Notes under the pieces: model-generated | What the model was told of the DNA's origin: nothing | The model's database searches: none | Seen by the model: the letters and a program-made list of their open reading frames with translations, nothing else | Translations under genes and position numbers: made by a program | In this document: piece after piece, positions 23,766 to 35,278 of the stretch | Layout of the letters: each line of letters begins with the position of its first letter | Numbering within the stretch: the stretch's first letter is position 1 | From: Chondrosia reniformis | Taxonomy: Eukaryota > Porifera > Demospongiae > Chondrillida > Chondrillidae | Assembly: GCA_947172415.1 (NCBI GenBank) | Contig: OX359194.1 | Span: 5,518,001 to 5,582,000, forward strand | Length of the DNA stretch: 64,000 nt | Direction: 5' to 3'

Positions 23766-24320
23766 TACTAAATCTGATATACACATATATACTGTACATT
23801 TAAGATTAAAAAAACTGTATATAGGTGCAATAATAAAGCTTGTATGTGGGAAGTGAGCAATATATCTCGTTTACAATTAACATAGCTATAACCATATGCA
23901 TGTTTATCATTCCATTTAACCAACCTCATTGACATTATGATATACCAAGAAGGAAGGAAAACTTTAAACTTATTGTATGTATAATGTATGTAAAGGCTAA
24001 TCTTTTCAACATTAAATACCACATGCATTTCACCACATGTACGTATACGTATATTTCAGAAAGGATGTTTTCTATTTAACGTGGACTCAGTTGTCATGTT
24101 TCAAGATGGCTGATAACATTACTTTACACATTACCATTTTCTAAACGACTTAAGTACTTAAAAAGGTTTGGTAGTTAAGCTAGTGCTTAAATATCAAAAG
24201 TAAACAACAAACATTGTCACTTTGAAAGGACTAACAAAGAGCTATTTATTTCTTGTAATAATTTGAAGCAACTATTCTACTGCTAGAGAATTCCCTGCAG
24301 TACCATCTTTTACTTTTATA

Positions 24321-25117
24321 ATGATATCAAGAAGTACTTTCACCACAGCATGTCTATTTGCAGTACTCTTTGGCAACATACAGTCAGAAGGTGAGTATAT
24401 ATACGTATATATTCATTTTTTGGCCATCCCTACTTAGAGAGTGTATACATACTAACATACTCACTCAACTCACTACTCTGACTATAGGGAAGGTTTAATT
24501 TCTAATTCTAATTTCTGGTTGTGGATATAATACATAAAAAACATATTAGTAGATCAGTCTTTCATATACGTATATATTCAGTATAGATCATCAATGTTAA
24601 ACCTCTACATGTGTGTATATGATATATTACTTTATATATGTACTCTCTATGCATGATAGATACCAAAGACTATATATTTCTTCTCTGATAGCTGTTAATA
24701 AGCTTACTTGGTGCATACCACTTTGACTATTTTCTCCATTATATTTTCAGTATAATCTCCTATAATATATTTAGATGATCTTAGAAAGCATTCTTTTTGA
24801 AGCTTCCTTACTTTTGTTCTCTCCTTCAGTTGCTTCACAACCAGCTACAACTATTACAGTTGGATCAGGTTCTCCAGTCGACATAACTGCAACACCTACC
24901 ATTAGTCAACCAGTAGAGTTATGGTGTAGCAGGTCACCAGCAGCCAAGCAGTGGTATACTACAGGAAGTATAGTAGAAGCCACTCCAGGTGAAGTGTGGA
25001 CAGCTAAAGGACGTACATTAGGTTTTTCTACATTTGCTACAAGTCATGCTGGAACATACTCTTGTCTTGTAAGAAATATGGGTGAAGTGATCACAACAAC
25101 TTACACAGTAGTGCTTG
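24321..25117 (+). other. Signal peptide and Ig exons of A2
   Basis: Exon 24321-24390 encodes a signal peptide ([20 protein letters not shown], then QSE) and ends in phase 1. Exon 24830-25117 gives a 96-residue Ig domain (VASQPATT..., Cys in [15 protein letters not shown]). The A3 signal exon at 52859 is clearly homologous, and those of B1 and B2 are different sequences. Confidence 0.88.
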
Positions 25118-28100
25118 GTAAGTTTGTATATAAAACTACATAGCTGTCCTATTTTGTATACACCAATAAGTGTATTTATGATTCAGCTCACTACCATAGG
25201 TCTGTATAGTGACCATATTATAGTAACATGTACATATTACAAAACCAAAGAGTGGGACTTGGTGTACATTATATATTAGCTCCCTGAAGAACTACACCTT
25301 AATATGAAAGATATGTGTATAAATTAATCCTGGTACCAACATTTATAAATTTAGCAACTCCAACTCCTTCACCACCTAAACTCCAAGGTGTCGACATTAC
25401 AAGAAGTATATATAATGGATCTGCGTCATTGAAAATTTCATGGATTGCAGTACCTGGATCTGGAATAAACTACACTGTGTGGTATTCTACATGTTGTGGT
25501 ACTACAACAGAACCATCATCTGGAGCATTAAATGTGTCAGGTATCACTGGTACATCAACTACACTGAGTGGACTTACACAAGGTACAACCTACTATATTT
25601 GGGTAACAGCTGTTTCATCAGGTGTACCAATAACTTACAGCATGAGAATGTCAGAGATTACATATTCAGGTAATGTAACTATATATAATACGTACTTAGT
25701 TTGACACAAAAGTTAATTCATCATAGTTGTAACGTTTGATACACTATCCAATAAGAAAAAAAGATAGGGTTCTGATATATATATATCTGATAATGTATCT
25801 TTGTACTTATATTAGTTCATGTATTATGTTCCCACCGTATATTGTATACGTATATAGAGTAGGTAAGCAATTTTATGTATAGGTATGTGTTTAATAGCTA
25901 ACCATTTAATCCATTTATCATGACTGTGAAATGAGTTAGACTCTGACAGTCAGGGTAAATAATTCTCCACTAATTAGTACAAAGGAGACTTTAGTTTAGT
26001 AATTAGTATTTAACCTACTAGTTCTAATCCCAACAATGTAAAGTGATGGTTATGAGTGATATGAGTGTTTATTGTATTGTTGATGCCAATGGCTACAGTG
26101 TCATTGAAATGTCTGGCTTAATTTACACCAGTAAATATACATATGTCACTTAAATTTGTGCTATTAGACACTGCAATTAATAGCATTTTATAAATTGCAC
26201 TGTGTATAATACTTTATATATGTACGGTATACATGTTAATAAAAAGTATACATTTGCTTACTGGATATGCAAGGAGTGTATGTTAACTTCTTATAACAAC
26301 TACAGAACCACCAGCTCCCTTAGAGGTAAACATTACTGGAAAGGCTTGTGATGTGTACATTTCATGGAAGTCCCCAAGTGTCATTGGAGATCTCCCCATC
26401 ACTGGATATGTTATTGAATACATTTATTTAATCACTAACACTTCCATATCAGTAAATACTACTACTTTGAATGTCCACATATCACAGTTGATACCCAAGA
26501 CAAAATATATGTTTAGAGTGATGGCTGTGAATGATTTAGGAGTTGGACCATTTGTGGATATGAATATAACAATTGAGGAAAGGAGTAAGTAGCACATACT
26601 GTACGTACTTGCATATAATTTAAACAAACAATTGAGGAATGTGTATGAAGGACCTTAGGTATATGCATATATATATGTATATATATATATATACATAATT
26701 CCTGTCATTCACAGATATTAATACAGTGAAATGTAATTTATTCACAATTGTACATAACTTCATAAGTAGACAACTAATTAATGAGTCACAGTAGTTTGTT
26801 TGATGTTTTCCTTATATGCATATATAACAGCACTCTTGTTGCAATATTGTTCATCTGTTATGTATACATGTACTAAGGTGTACATAACAGTTTAATTGTC
26901 CACATGTACATACATGATGATTTACTAATAAAATTAAACAATTATGTAGATAATACCGCACTCCAGATAAATCCATACTTTCCAAAAGGTATCATTATCA
27001 ACAAACCATTAGAACACTACAGATACAACTGTACAATCTGTACAATTAGTACAATCAACAAGACTGAAATAACAATCTCCTTCACTAAACAAAATCACAC
27101 AAAACAAGATTCTTTGAAGTCTGATACCACATATATGGTACATTGTATAGCATATGATGAGAATGGAAATGAAGCATGCTTTGAGGCAAATGGAACAGTG
27201 AAAACTTGTGAGTAACTTGTAATGATATCTCAACCTTTACAGTACACATACTGTATATGTGCTGTTATTTCTGTAGTACCAGGAAAGATTACAGAAGTCA
27301 ATATCAGTAAAACTGAGGTAATGGGTGATGAGGTGAAACAATATTTTACATGGATATCACCAAATTCCAGTGCAAACTACAGCTATGTTATCAAATATGG
27401 TAATGCTGCAAATTTACTCTATAGTCCAAATGGAACATCAGTAATGACAAAGAGTATAACAGTAAAAAATATAAAACGTATATACACTAAAACGGTAGGC
27501 CTGACCGTTCCAACTAGTAGTGTGACCTATAACTTTTGGGTAGCAGCCATTTCTGATGCTGGAATGGGAGAATATAGTGACAGAGTTCAGATTACATATG
27601 ATGGTAAGTTTGATGTGTTGGAATTTAACAGTTTTACTACGTATTTACTGTTAATAGTATGTATTGATTTCAGTTCCTGAGGCACCAGATTCTGTTTCCT
27701 TCTCAAACATCACATGCAACAGTATAACAGTTCACTGGAACATAACAGAACAGTTTATTGGTAGACTACCTCACACTGGATATACAGTAAGGTATCGTAG
27801 TGAAGAAAGTGATTCAATCAGTTTAAACGTATCTAATCAGAAGAGACAGATCGTGATCAGTAATTTAGATGTAAACACAGTGTACACAATTGAAGTTAGT
27901 GCCAACAACAATATTGGAGAAGGAAATGTTACTAAAGGAAGTGATACTACAAAAATGGGAGGTGAGAATACATATATACAAATGTGTCGGACAAAGAAAT
28001 AAAGTGTGAAACATTTGTGCAAATTGAAACTGCGCACTCAAATGCTGTGCATCCTTTAACATATGTAAATGTAACATATATGTACAGTATGTACACTGGA

Positions 28101-31100
28101 GGAAAGTGCTTTATTCACATTTATGTATATAGTTACGTAGGTAACTACATACATATGTAGGTATACAACTATGTAATTATAAGGAAAGGAGTTAGTTTTA
28201 TGGTTAATGGTTTTGTTATTAAATAAACTCTGTTTGCATTAATATTCATCTGTTATGGATGTATAAGTATTAAGTTCACTTATTTATGTACATCTACGTA
28301 TAATATAAACAATTTAAATGTCCACATTAAAAATCTAAGACACCATTTTCCTATATGCTATATGCCTATTCTGTAAAAGAGCCTATAGGGGAACTAAACC
28401 TGAAGAGAGCTTTGGATGAAGATACAGGAGTTTTTTCTTCCTTCTTTTCCCTGCTTTCATCTTCTTCTCCACTGGGTCAGACAGCCATTTCTGGGAATTT
28501 CACCCTTCATCAGTGATTCTGGGAGTCTTTGTCTTTTTCTTTATCTTGATCTTCTGTGAATCCTTGGCTCTCATGTACATGATTTACTAATAAAATTGAA
28601 TAATTTTGTAGACATTGGAACACTCCAGATAGATCCACACTTTCCAAAAGGCATCACTATCAACAAACCACCAGAACACTACAGATACAACTGTACTATT
28701 AGTACATTCAACAAGACTGAAATAACAATCTCCTTCACTAAACAAAATCACACAAAACAAGATTCTTTGAAGTCTGATACCACATATATGGTACATTGTA
28801 TAGCATATGATGAGAATGGAAATGAAGCATGCTTTGAGGCAAATGGAACAGTGAAAACTTGTGAGTAACTTGTAATGATATCTCAACCTTTACAGTACAC
28901 ATACTGTATATGTGCTGTTATTTCTGTAGTACCAGGAAAGATTACAGAAGTCAATATCAGTAAAACTGAGGTAATGGGTGATGAGGTGAAACAATATTTT
29001 ACATGGATATCACCAAATTCCAGTGCAAACTACAGCTATGTTATCAAATATGGTAATGCTGCAAATTTACTCTATAGTCCAAATGGAACATCAGTAATGA
29101 CAAAGAGTATAACAGTAAAAAATATAAAACGTATATACACTAAAACGGTAGGCCTGACCGTTCCAACTAGTAGAGTGTCCTATAACTTTTGGGTAGCAGC
29201 CATTTCTGATGCTGAAATTGGAGAATATAGCGACAGAGTTCAGATTACATATGATGGTAAGTTTGATGTGTTGGAATTTAACAGTTTTACTATTTACTGT
29301 TAATAGTATGTATTGATTTCAGTTCCTAAGGCACCAGATTCTGTTTCCTTCTCAAACATCACATGCAACAGTATAACAGTTCACTGGAACATAACAGAAC
29401 AGTTTATTGGTAGACTACCTCACACTGGATATACAGTAAGGTATCGTAGTGAAGAAAGTGATTCAATCAGTTTAAACGTATCTAATCAGAAGAGACAGAT
29501 CGTGATCAGTAATTTAGATGTAAACACAGTGTACACCATTGAGGTTAGTGCCAACAACAATATTGGAGAAGGAAATGTTACTAAAGGAAATGTTACAACA
29601 AAAATGAGAGGTATGATTATATAATTAATGGCAACACTCAATTGCACAGAAAGTATTTAACCCCTCAACATAACATACGTACATACCTACGTATGTAGCT
29701 ATATAGATTTATGTTTTTAACACCAATTTATGAAATACAATATGCACATCTTTAAGTGTATATAGAAGTATTTGTACCAGCTCTTCTATGTACTGCTGGA
29801 TTACCTTTTTTGCCTTTGTCACATTTCATTATGTAACTATGTGGTTGCTGTATTGCTTAACACAATTATTTTAAAGTAAAAGTGTGCTCGCTCGTTCTAT
29901 GCGTTCTTCTCTGTCACTTTGTCATGAGGAAGACATTATATATACATGTACAGCAATGATGATTTTGTTTAACCATTTGTCCTATAGCTCCTATCCCAGC
30001 AACGTTTAACAATAATCGCCTTTTAATCGCCAATTTTAATTGTGCCACTGATAATAATGGTTGTAATTATATTTAGATTAATTATAAATATGATAGTAAA
30101 GTATATATTTACTTAACCACAAAGGTTTCTTTGAATGTGATTATGGGATTTGATTATCACTATGACTATTTAAGGGTCTTTATTCGTATATATATACGTA
30201 TGTATTCCATCTTGTTTTATATACACCAAAAAGGACTTACAATATTATATCATATACTGTATTCTCTGGATACACCATATGCTCCTAAAAATGTTAGCAA
30301 TACTTTGATGTAAATAACTTAATGTTTAAATGCTACTACGTATGTATACGTAGCTACGTATATACTACTAAGTATTGTATACACTGTACAGTATTTATTC
30401 ATTATTCCTTACTATAGTGAGAGGTGTTAGAGTTAGTAAAGGGACATTAGATGGATCTCCATCTTTGACAGTTTCATGGATTGCGGTATCTGAATCTGGA
30501 GTAACTTACACTGTGTGGTATTCCACAAATAGTGGTACTACAACAGAACCACCATCTGGAGCATCAGTACTGTCAGGAATTATTAGCTCTTCAGCCACAT
30601 TGACTGATCTTTCACAAGGAACCACATACTACATTTGGGTAGCTGCTGTAACAGACAGGAATCAAGGACCCTACAGTTTAAGAACCTCAGCAATTACATT
30701 TCAAGGTACTATATAGCTAGTGTAAGTAGAATATCAATGGTCCTTGTTTAGTGTATATATACACTACATGAATATTTATGAAAACCTCTTGTATTTGTAT
30801 ACATATACGTACGTATATATTGTATATATATTAATGACAATCTCTTCATTATGTAGCACCTCCTCAAGTACAAGGAGTTTCTGTGATAGCTACAGTTAGT
30901 AGAAGAAAGCCCTCCCTATTGGTCCGTTGGACTGCTCCGATAGGGCAGGATATCTCTTATGTAGTACAGTATTCTGCAACCAATCAGAACACTCCTCCAA
31001 ATGATGCTCTTGAATTAATATCTTATTACTCTTCCATTTTACTGTCAATTGGAATTCAAAGTGGAACAACATATTATGTTTGGGTTTGTGCTATATCTAA

Positions 31101-34100
31101 TAAACTCCATGGAAAATACAGTAGAAGATCAATGAATACAACCTTTCAAGGTACCCATGGTAGAGTACTGGTGCCTTAACTAGAAGTCTTTTGCACTAGT
31201 ACAGTGTGGTTAATGATATACATGTTTATAAATTTAGTGGGCATCTTTAAAATTGTTGTGACCCAAGGGTAACTGCTGATTCAAGGTTACACTTAAAATG
31301 TATTCACATGAAAATGGCATCCAGGTGAATTGTATATATACACATTTTCTCAGGGGAGAATTTAGGCTCAAGTATTGCATGTTTTTAATTCCACATCAGT
31401 TTCTTGTTAGAAATATACATGTATATAGAACTTTCATTGACTGTCTATACATGTCCTAACAGTTCCAGGTGCTCCCACTGGACTGGTTATAACTCCACCA
31501 CCTGACAAATGTGACCAGCTGAACTTGCATTGGACAGCACCCTCCAACACAGGAGGACTTCCTGTCAAGTACAGAGTGTACAGCAATGGTGTTCTTGTAC
31601 ATCGTATTCTCAGTTCAACAAGAGCAGCCATTCTTGGACTAGCAATCAATTCTGAGTACAGAGTGAGAGTAATAGCTTTCAATGATTTGGGAGATGGAAA
31701 AGAAGTGACAGGAGTTAGAAGGACCAGACAACATGGTATATAATATATGTTGTGGTCAACTGCATCAATTCCCTATATAATCATCCTCTTTTCTGTAGCT
31801 CCCACAATCTCCTTTCTCTCTTCACCACATTCAACAAGAATAACATTTACACTTTCATCATCACTGTTAATTGATTCATCTGACTGTACAATCTCGCCCA
31901 ACATTTCTGGTCTACCCACAAAGATGGTGTCCACCTCTGATTCTACTAAAGTACTAAATGTTGAAGGTTTGACTTCTGGAATTAACTATACTGTCACCTG
32001 CATCTCTTCAAAGGAAGGTTTGGTATCTTGTGATTCTGTGACCAGCAACATTGGTACGTACGTACAAGTGTATTATACTATATAGACATGACATTGGTAT
32101 GTATGGGGTGCCAAACATGTCAAAATGTAGCATTCTCTCTGTTAGGGATATCAGGCTCTGATATGAAAAACATATCATGACCTGATATATATGCATACAT
32201 ATCATAAGCTGATATTAAAACATATCATAAGCTGATATGAAATTAAAATATATCATAAGCTGATATGAAAACATATCAGGACCTGATATTAAAACATATC
32301 ATAAGCTGATATGAACTTCTTGGATGAACCCCTAATTAATTAATAATGCAATATCACTTGTTGCAATCACTCTGAGCATGCTCTGTACCACCTGCTTTGC
32401 TTTGCACATGTTGTGATAAAATGGCAGGCCGTCCTACTAAAGAGTTGCACTTAGAAGAAGTGAAGTACCTTTTGGCTTTTGATTACAATTTGGAAGACAT
32501 TGCTAATTAGTGTTGATCTGCTAACATTTAATAAATTAGCAATGTCTTCCAAATTGTAAATGGGTAAATAATTGTTCCATTAATCAGTGTGCAGCTGCAG
32601 GCTAATATGGCGAAGTGTGTCGATTTGTTACTGGTTTTGATTAGATTGGCTTGGTCTGTACCACTGGCCCATGTAGCATTATGTTGTAGCTCTGGATCTG
32701 GATGATATTGTTTATCCTACGTACGTACTAACAATCTTCCAAATCTCAACTGTGCACCTTATACATATTTTTTAATATTATTTTCAACTACCTATATCTT
32801 TATCTGCAGTTACCTTATCAGTACCTCCAAAGGTCACTGGTGTGTTTGTAAGAGTTGTATTTACTAAAGTACCTACTCTCACTATTAGCTGGACACCAAT
32901 AACTGATTTTGATTATGACATTTCATGCACTGTGTGGTATTCTACAAGCAGTGGTACCACAACAGAACCACCATCTGGAGCATTAAATGTGTCGGGTATC
33001 ACTGGTACATCAACTACAGTGAGTGGACTTACACATGGTACAACCTACTATATTTGGGTAGCAGCAATTTCATCAGTCGGTGAAGGACCTTTCAGTACAA
33101 GAATGACAAAGAGAACGTATAAAGGTATTGCTGGAAAGGAGCATTCTATGTATTAGCATGTATATATAGAACCTGAGAATTTTGTCCATGCAGTACATAT
33201 CATATATACAGTTTGAGCCATTGACCCTCACAGTGTATATATACGTATATCAATGTCTCCAGTCTTATCTTATATACATGATAGTCCATCACATTTAATT
33301 GTGAATATACTTTTGTGTTTCCTGATCACAGCTCCAGCACAGGTTGAAAAGGTGGATCTAGTGAGTCTCAGTTGTGTTCAACCAGCTCTTTGGGCATTCT
33401 GGTTGGCACCTTCAAGTGAACGTCCCATCCAAAACTATGAAATCGAGTACAGGTCATTAAATAGATCAACAGATTGGAAACGAGTAGTGCCAAACCCAAC
33501 TAGTACATCAGTTACAATAGAGAACCTTCAATCTGGACATACCTACCAAGTGAGAGTGAGAGCTGTGTCTGATGTTGGATGTGGAGTGTGGAGCAAGCCT
33601 GTCCTTCAAAGCACAATTAATGGTAATGTAGTACTTCTAGTGTATATACGTTGGTTGGACTTGCTCTAGCTGTGGATTAGCTGTATATATTGAGACAGTT
33701 AAAGCTTCCTTGATCGATTTCCATACTTCTTTTTTAATTTTCAAACTGTAGATACTGATGAATGTTTAGCTAACAATGGTGGATGTGATCATATATGTCT
33801 GAATACACCAGGATCATATACTTGTGCTTGTAATACTGGCTATACACTAAATAAAGATGGACACACATGTGGTAAGCAATCCTATAAAGGGAAATTCCCG
33901 ATTGTTGCCTAATTTAGAGTTCTTGTTTGACTAGAAAGAGATCTAGATACACCTTACAGTTTCACTGTATACTTGTAAATAACTAAGTTTTTATTTTTTA
34001 GATAACATAGTAACAGTCAACTTTGTGGAGATAAGTGCTTCAGGATACGAAGGACAGACTGTAGTACTAACTGTTGAGAGAGAAGGGTGGATAGCCACAC

Positions 34101-35036
34101 CTCTTGTGGTGACTGTGAGAGTAGTCGAACTAGACATCTGTCTCTATGGAAGTGGTAAGCTGATATCACATCTGAAGCTGTAGCAATACTTTGCTTTAGG
34201 TCTTTGTTAATTTACATCTTAAAGTCACAGCTATATAAATGTGTACTTAATATCCTTCATTTGAATGTGTATTATAATGATCGGATAGTAAATGTTTTTA
34301 AATCTACAAAATTCTCTCTCACTCTCCATGCTACATAGTGGACTCCATTAGTGATAGGAATGAATACTTTGCTTCAGATCATTGTAAATTTTCAGTCAAA
34401 GCCATATATGTGTTTGTGGGAGGTTACTGGCTTAATTTGCAGTATTTACATATAATTTTAGGGATAACCACGATCCTTTCTGTTTAAATTTAATATATAG
34501 GCATACTAATTTATTTCCATTTAATCAAATTCAGAATATTCATTTAAAAGGCATGGGTTAATTAATTAGGTTAATTACTGAATATATTTCAAAGCTAAAT
34601 AAATTTATATATGCCTATATATATAAATTGATGATGACATTTTTATCACTAATGGAGCCCACTTTGCAGCATAGAGAGAAGAGAGATTTAAAAATACTAA
34701 TTAAATTAATCCAACCATTACACATTATTAATTAATCTATTCATTATAATACACATTCAAATTAAGTATTCATATTTGCTAACCATGAAACATGTAGTCA
34801 CGGTATTTTCATATGACCCAACTCATGCAGCTAATGAAGGTGATTATGTTCTGAGGAATTCTACACTGACCTTCTCTGAAGTTTACAAGTCATTTGAGAG
34901 ACAACACATATCAGTGGAACTAGTGGCCGATGAAGATGATGGAGAGAGAGATGAAGTGTTTCATATTCTCATTGACACTCCCTTTGGAATACAAAGCAAG
35001 AGAAGAGCAGTCACTTGTTTGATACATAATGCATAA
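24321..35036 (+). CDS. Gene A2: secreted Ig-FN3-cbEGF-Calx-beta protein
   Basis: Complete A-type gene, about 1638 residues. Nineteen exons: 24321-24390, 24830-25117, 25355-25669, 26306-26584, 26950-27207, 27277-27603, 27674-27961, 28612-28860, 28930-29256, 29323-29610, 30418-30705, 30857-31150, 31463-31735, 31799-32053, 32810-33124, 33332-33622, 33752-33871, 34002-34154 and 34798-35036. Every join is phase 1. Order: signal peptide, one Ig, FN3 and short Cys modules, cbEGF, Calx-beta. No transmembrane helix or lipid-anchor tail is visible, so it is probably secreted and Ca2+-binding. Its Ig and first FN3 are close relatives of those in the B receptors, suggesting a ligand, co-receptor or decoy role (inference). 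AATAAA follows at 35063. B2 begins only 242 bp after the stop. Confidence 0.88.
25355..25669 (+). other. First FN3 exon of A2
   Basis: A 105-codon FN3 beginning [13 protein letters not shown], with [17 protein letters not shown]. The adjacent Cys-Cys pair in the C-C' loop is also in A3 exon 56699 but is replaced by NN or NC elsewhere. A long intron (25670-26305) follows and holds only AT-rich sequence. Confidence 0.9.
26950..29610 (+). repeat. Recent 1.65-kb internal tandem duplication in A2
   Basis: Exons 26950, 27277 and 27674 are repeated as 28612, 28930 and 29323, offset by about 1650 bases. The exon sequences of 27277/28930 and 27674/29323, and the introns between them, are almost identical. 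The first copy of the short Cys module (26950) has extra codons (CTICTI repeat). The duplication added three modules to the ectodomain and kept the frame. Confidence 0.88.
28366..28578 (-). pseudogene. Decayed reverse-strand K/E-rich coding fragment
   Basis: In the intron 27962-28611 the reverse strand has one frame reading [18 protein letters not shown], then stops, VKFPEMAV, a stop, and [19 protein letters not shown] with [18 protein letters not shown] before a terminal TAG. Three in-frame TGA codons break it. The composition is that of a charged nuclear-type protein tail; I do not recognise the family. It is probably a retrocopy or captured gene piece. Shorter versions are in B1 and B2. 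Confidence 0.5.
29988..30312 (+). pseudogene. Exon fossils in A2 intron
   Basis: Within intron 29611-30417, an AG followed by CTCCTATCCCAGC opens a frame reading APIPATFNN...[10 protein letters not shown] before a stop, resembling a short Cys module. Further on, [13 protein letters not shown] resembles an FN3 start before a stop. The A3 intron 59566-60389 has the same remnants. These suggest that modules once present between exons 29323 and 30418 have decayed. Confidence 0.4.
30418..31150 (+). other. Two adjacent TVWYST-type FN3 exons of A2
   Basis: Exons 30418-30705 ([16 protein letters not shown]...TVWYSTNSG) and 30857-31150 ([20 protein letters not shown]...[10 protein letters not shown]) are FN3 modules of the same class as the first FN3. 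They are conserved in A3 at 60390 and 60829. The A3 acceptor before 60390 is AAG rather than TAG. Confidence 0.85.
32102..32557. mobile_element. A2-specific insertion with tandem repeats and fold-back gene fragment
   Basis: Aligning A2 with A3 (62040-62060) shows an extra stretch of about 455 bp in A2. It holds seven near-palindromic repeats (about 32147-32314) and a fold-back (arms 32483-32508 and 32534-32559). The + strand reads [20 protein letters not shown] then DYNLEDIAN and a stop (32421-32510). The reverse strand of the other arm reads [17 protein letters not shown], the natural continuation of a helix-turn-helix. This is probably a non-autonomous element that captured the N-terminus of a DNA-binding or transposase-like gene. 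Confidence 0.6.
32147..32314. repeat. Tandem near-palindromic 24-26 bp repeats
   Basis: About seven units of the form CATATCATAAGCTGATAT, separated by A-rich linkers such as TAAAA. Each unit is itself nearly palindromic (ATATCA...TGATAT). They lie in the A2 intron before exon 32810 and are absent from A1 and A3. Confidence 0.85.
33752..35036 (+). other. cbEGF and Calx-beta exons of A2
   Basis: Exon 33752-33871 is the cbEGF ([12 protein letters not shown]). Exons 34002-34154 and 34798-35036 encode the Calx-beta domain and the C-terminus, ending ...TCLIHNA. Intron 34155-34797 is AT-rich and holds nothing recognisable; it lacks the inverted-repeat insertion found in A1. Confidence 0.86.
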
Positions 35037-35062
35037 GTACTGTAACTCCTGCATAGGCCAAT

Positions 35063-35068
35063 AATAAA
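35063..35068 (+). terminator. Polyadenylation signal of A2
   Basis: AATAAA lies 26 bases after the A2 stop and is followed by a T-rich stretch (ATACTTTTTTGTTACTTC). It is the only candidate between A2 and the B2 start. A1 has AATACA at the matching place. Confidence 0.65.
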
Positions 35069-35278
35069 GTATACTTTTTTGTTACTTCTATACTTGAAAA
35101 ATACACCTAATAGTATGGTTATGGATAGATTATTATATAGCTATAATAATAGTCTTATTTGGCATACAGTACACAGTTGTAGGAAGGTTGGAAAAACACC
35201 TCCAGTATACGTAATATACTTATCAGTGTACACATTGATTTCTTGCTCAATGGAAGCGAAACGTTAGTGATAGAAAAA

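Larger units (their letters stand above)
21797..24320. other. B1-A2 intergenic region
   Basis: The 2.5-kb spacer holds the B1 3' UTR, a 23-bp perfect hairpin (22545-22598), a MITE-like element (about 23654-23765) and the A2 promoter. An 82-codon + strand frame (22698-22946) is not recognisable as a protein and is broken in the duplicate at 51250-51500, so I do not call it a gene. The region is very similar to 50361-52858. Confidence 0.6.
31463..33622 (+). other. C-terminal FN3 block of A2
   Basis: Exons 31463-31735 (standard FN3), 31799-32053 (short Cys module with DCTISPN and VTCISS), 32810-33124 (TVWYST FN3) and 33332-33622 (FN3 with [20 protein letters not shown]) repeat the three-part module order seen in B1, plus one FN3. 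The A1 and A3 counterparts are 285-1190 and 61409-63122. Confidence 0.86.

Noticed and set aside
31434-31682. 82-codon reverse frame, repeated at 61380
   Set aside because: Antisense to the standard FN3 exons 31463 and 61409.
32147-32314. CRISPR-like array
   Set aside because: The units are near-palindromic with short A-rich linkers, not uniform spacers, and the context is a eukaryotic intron.
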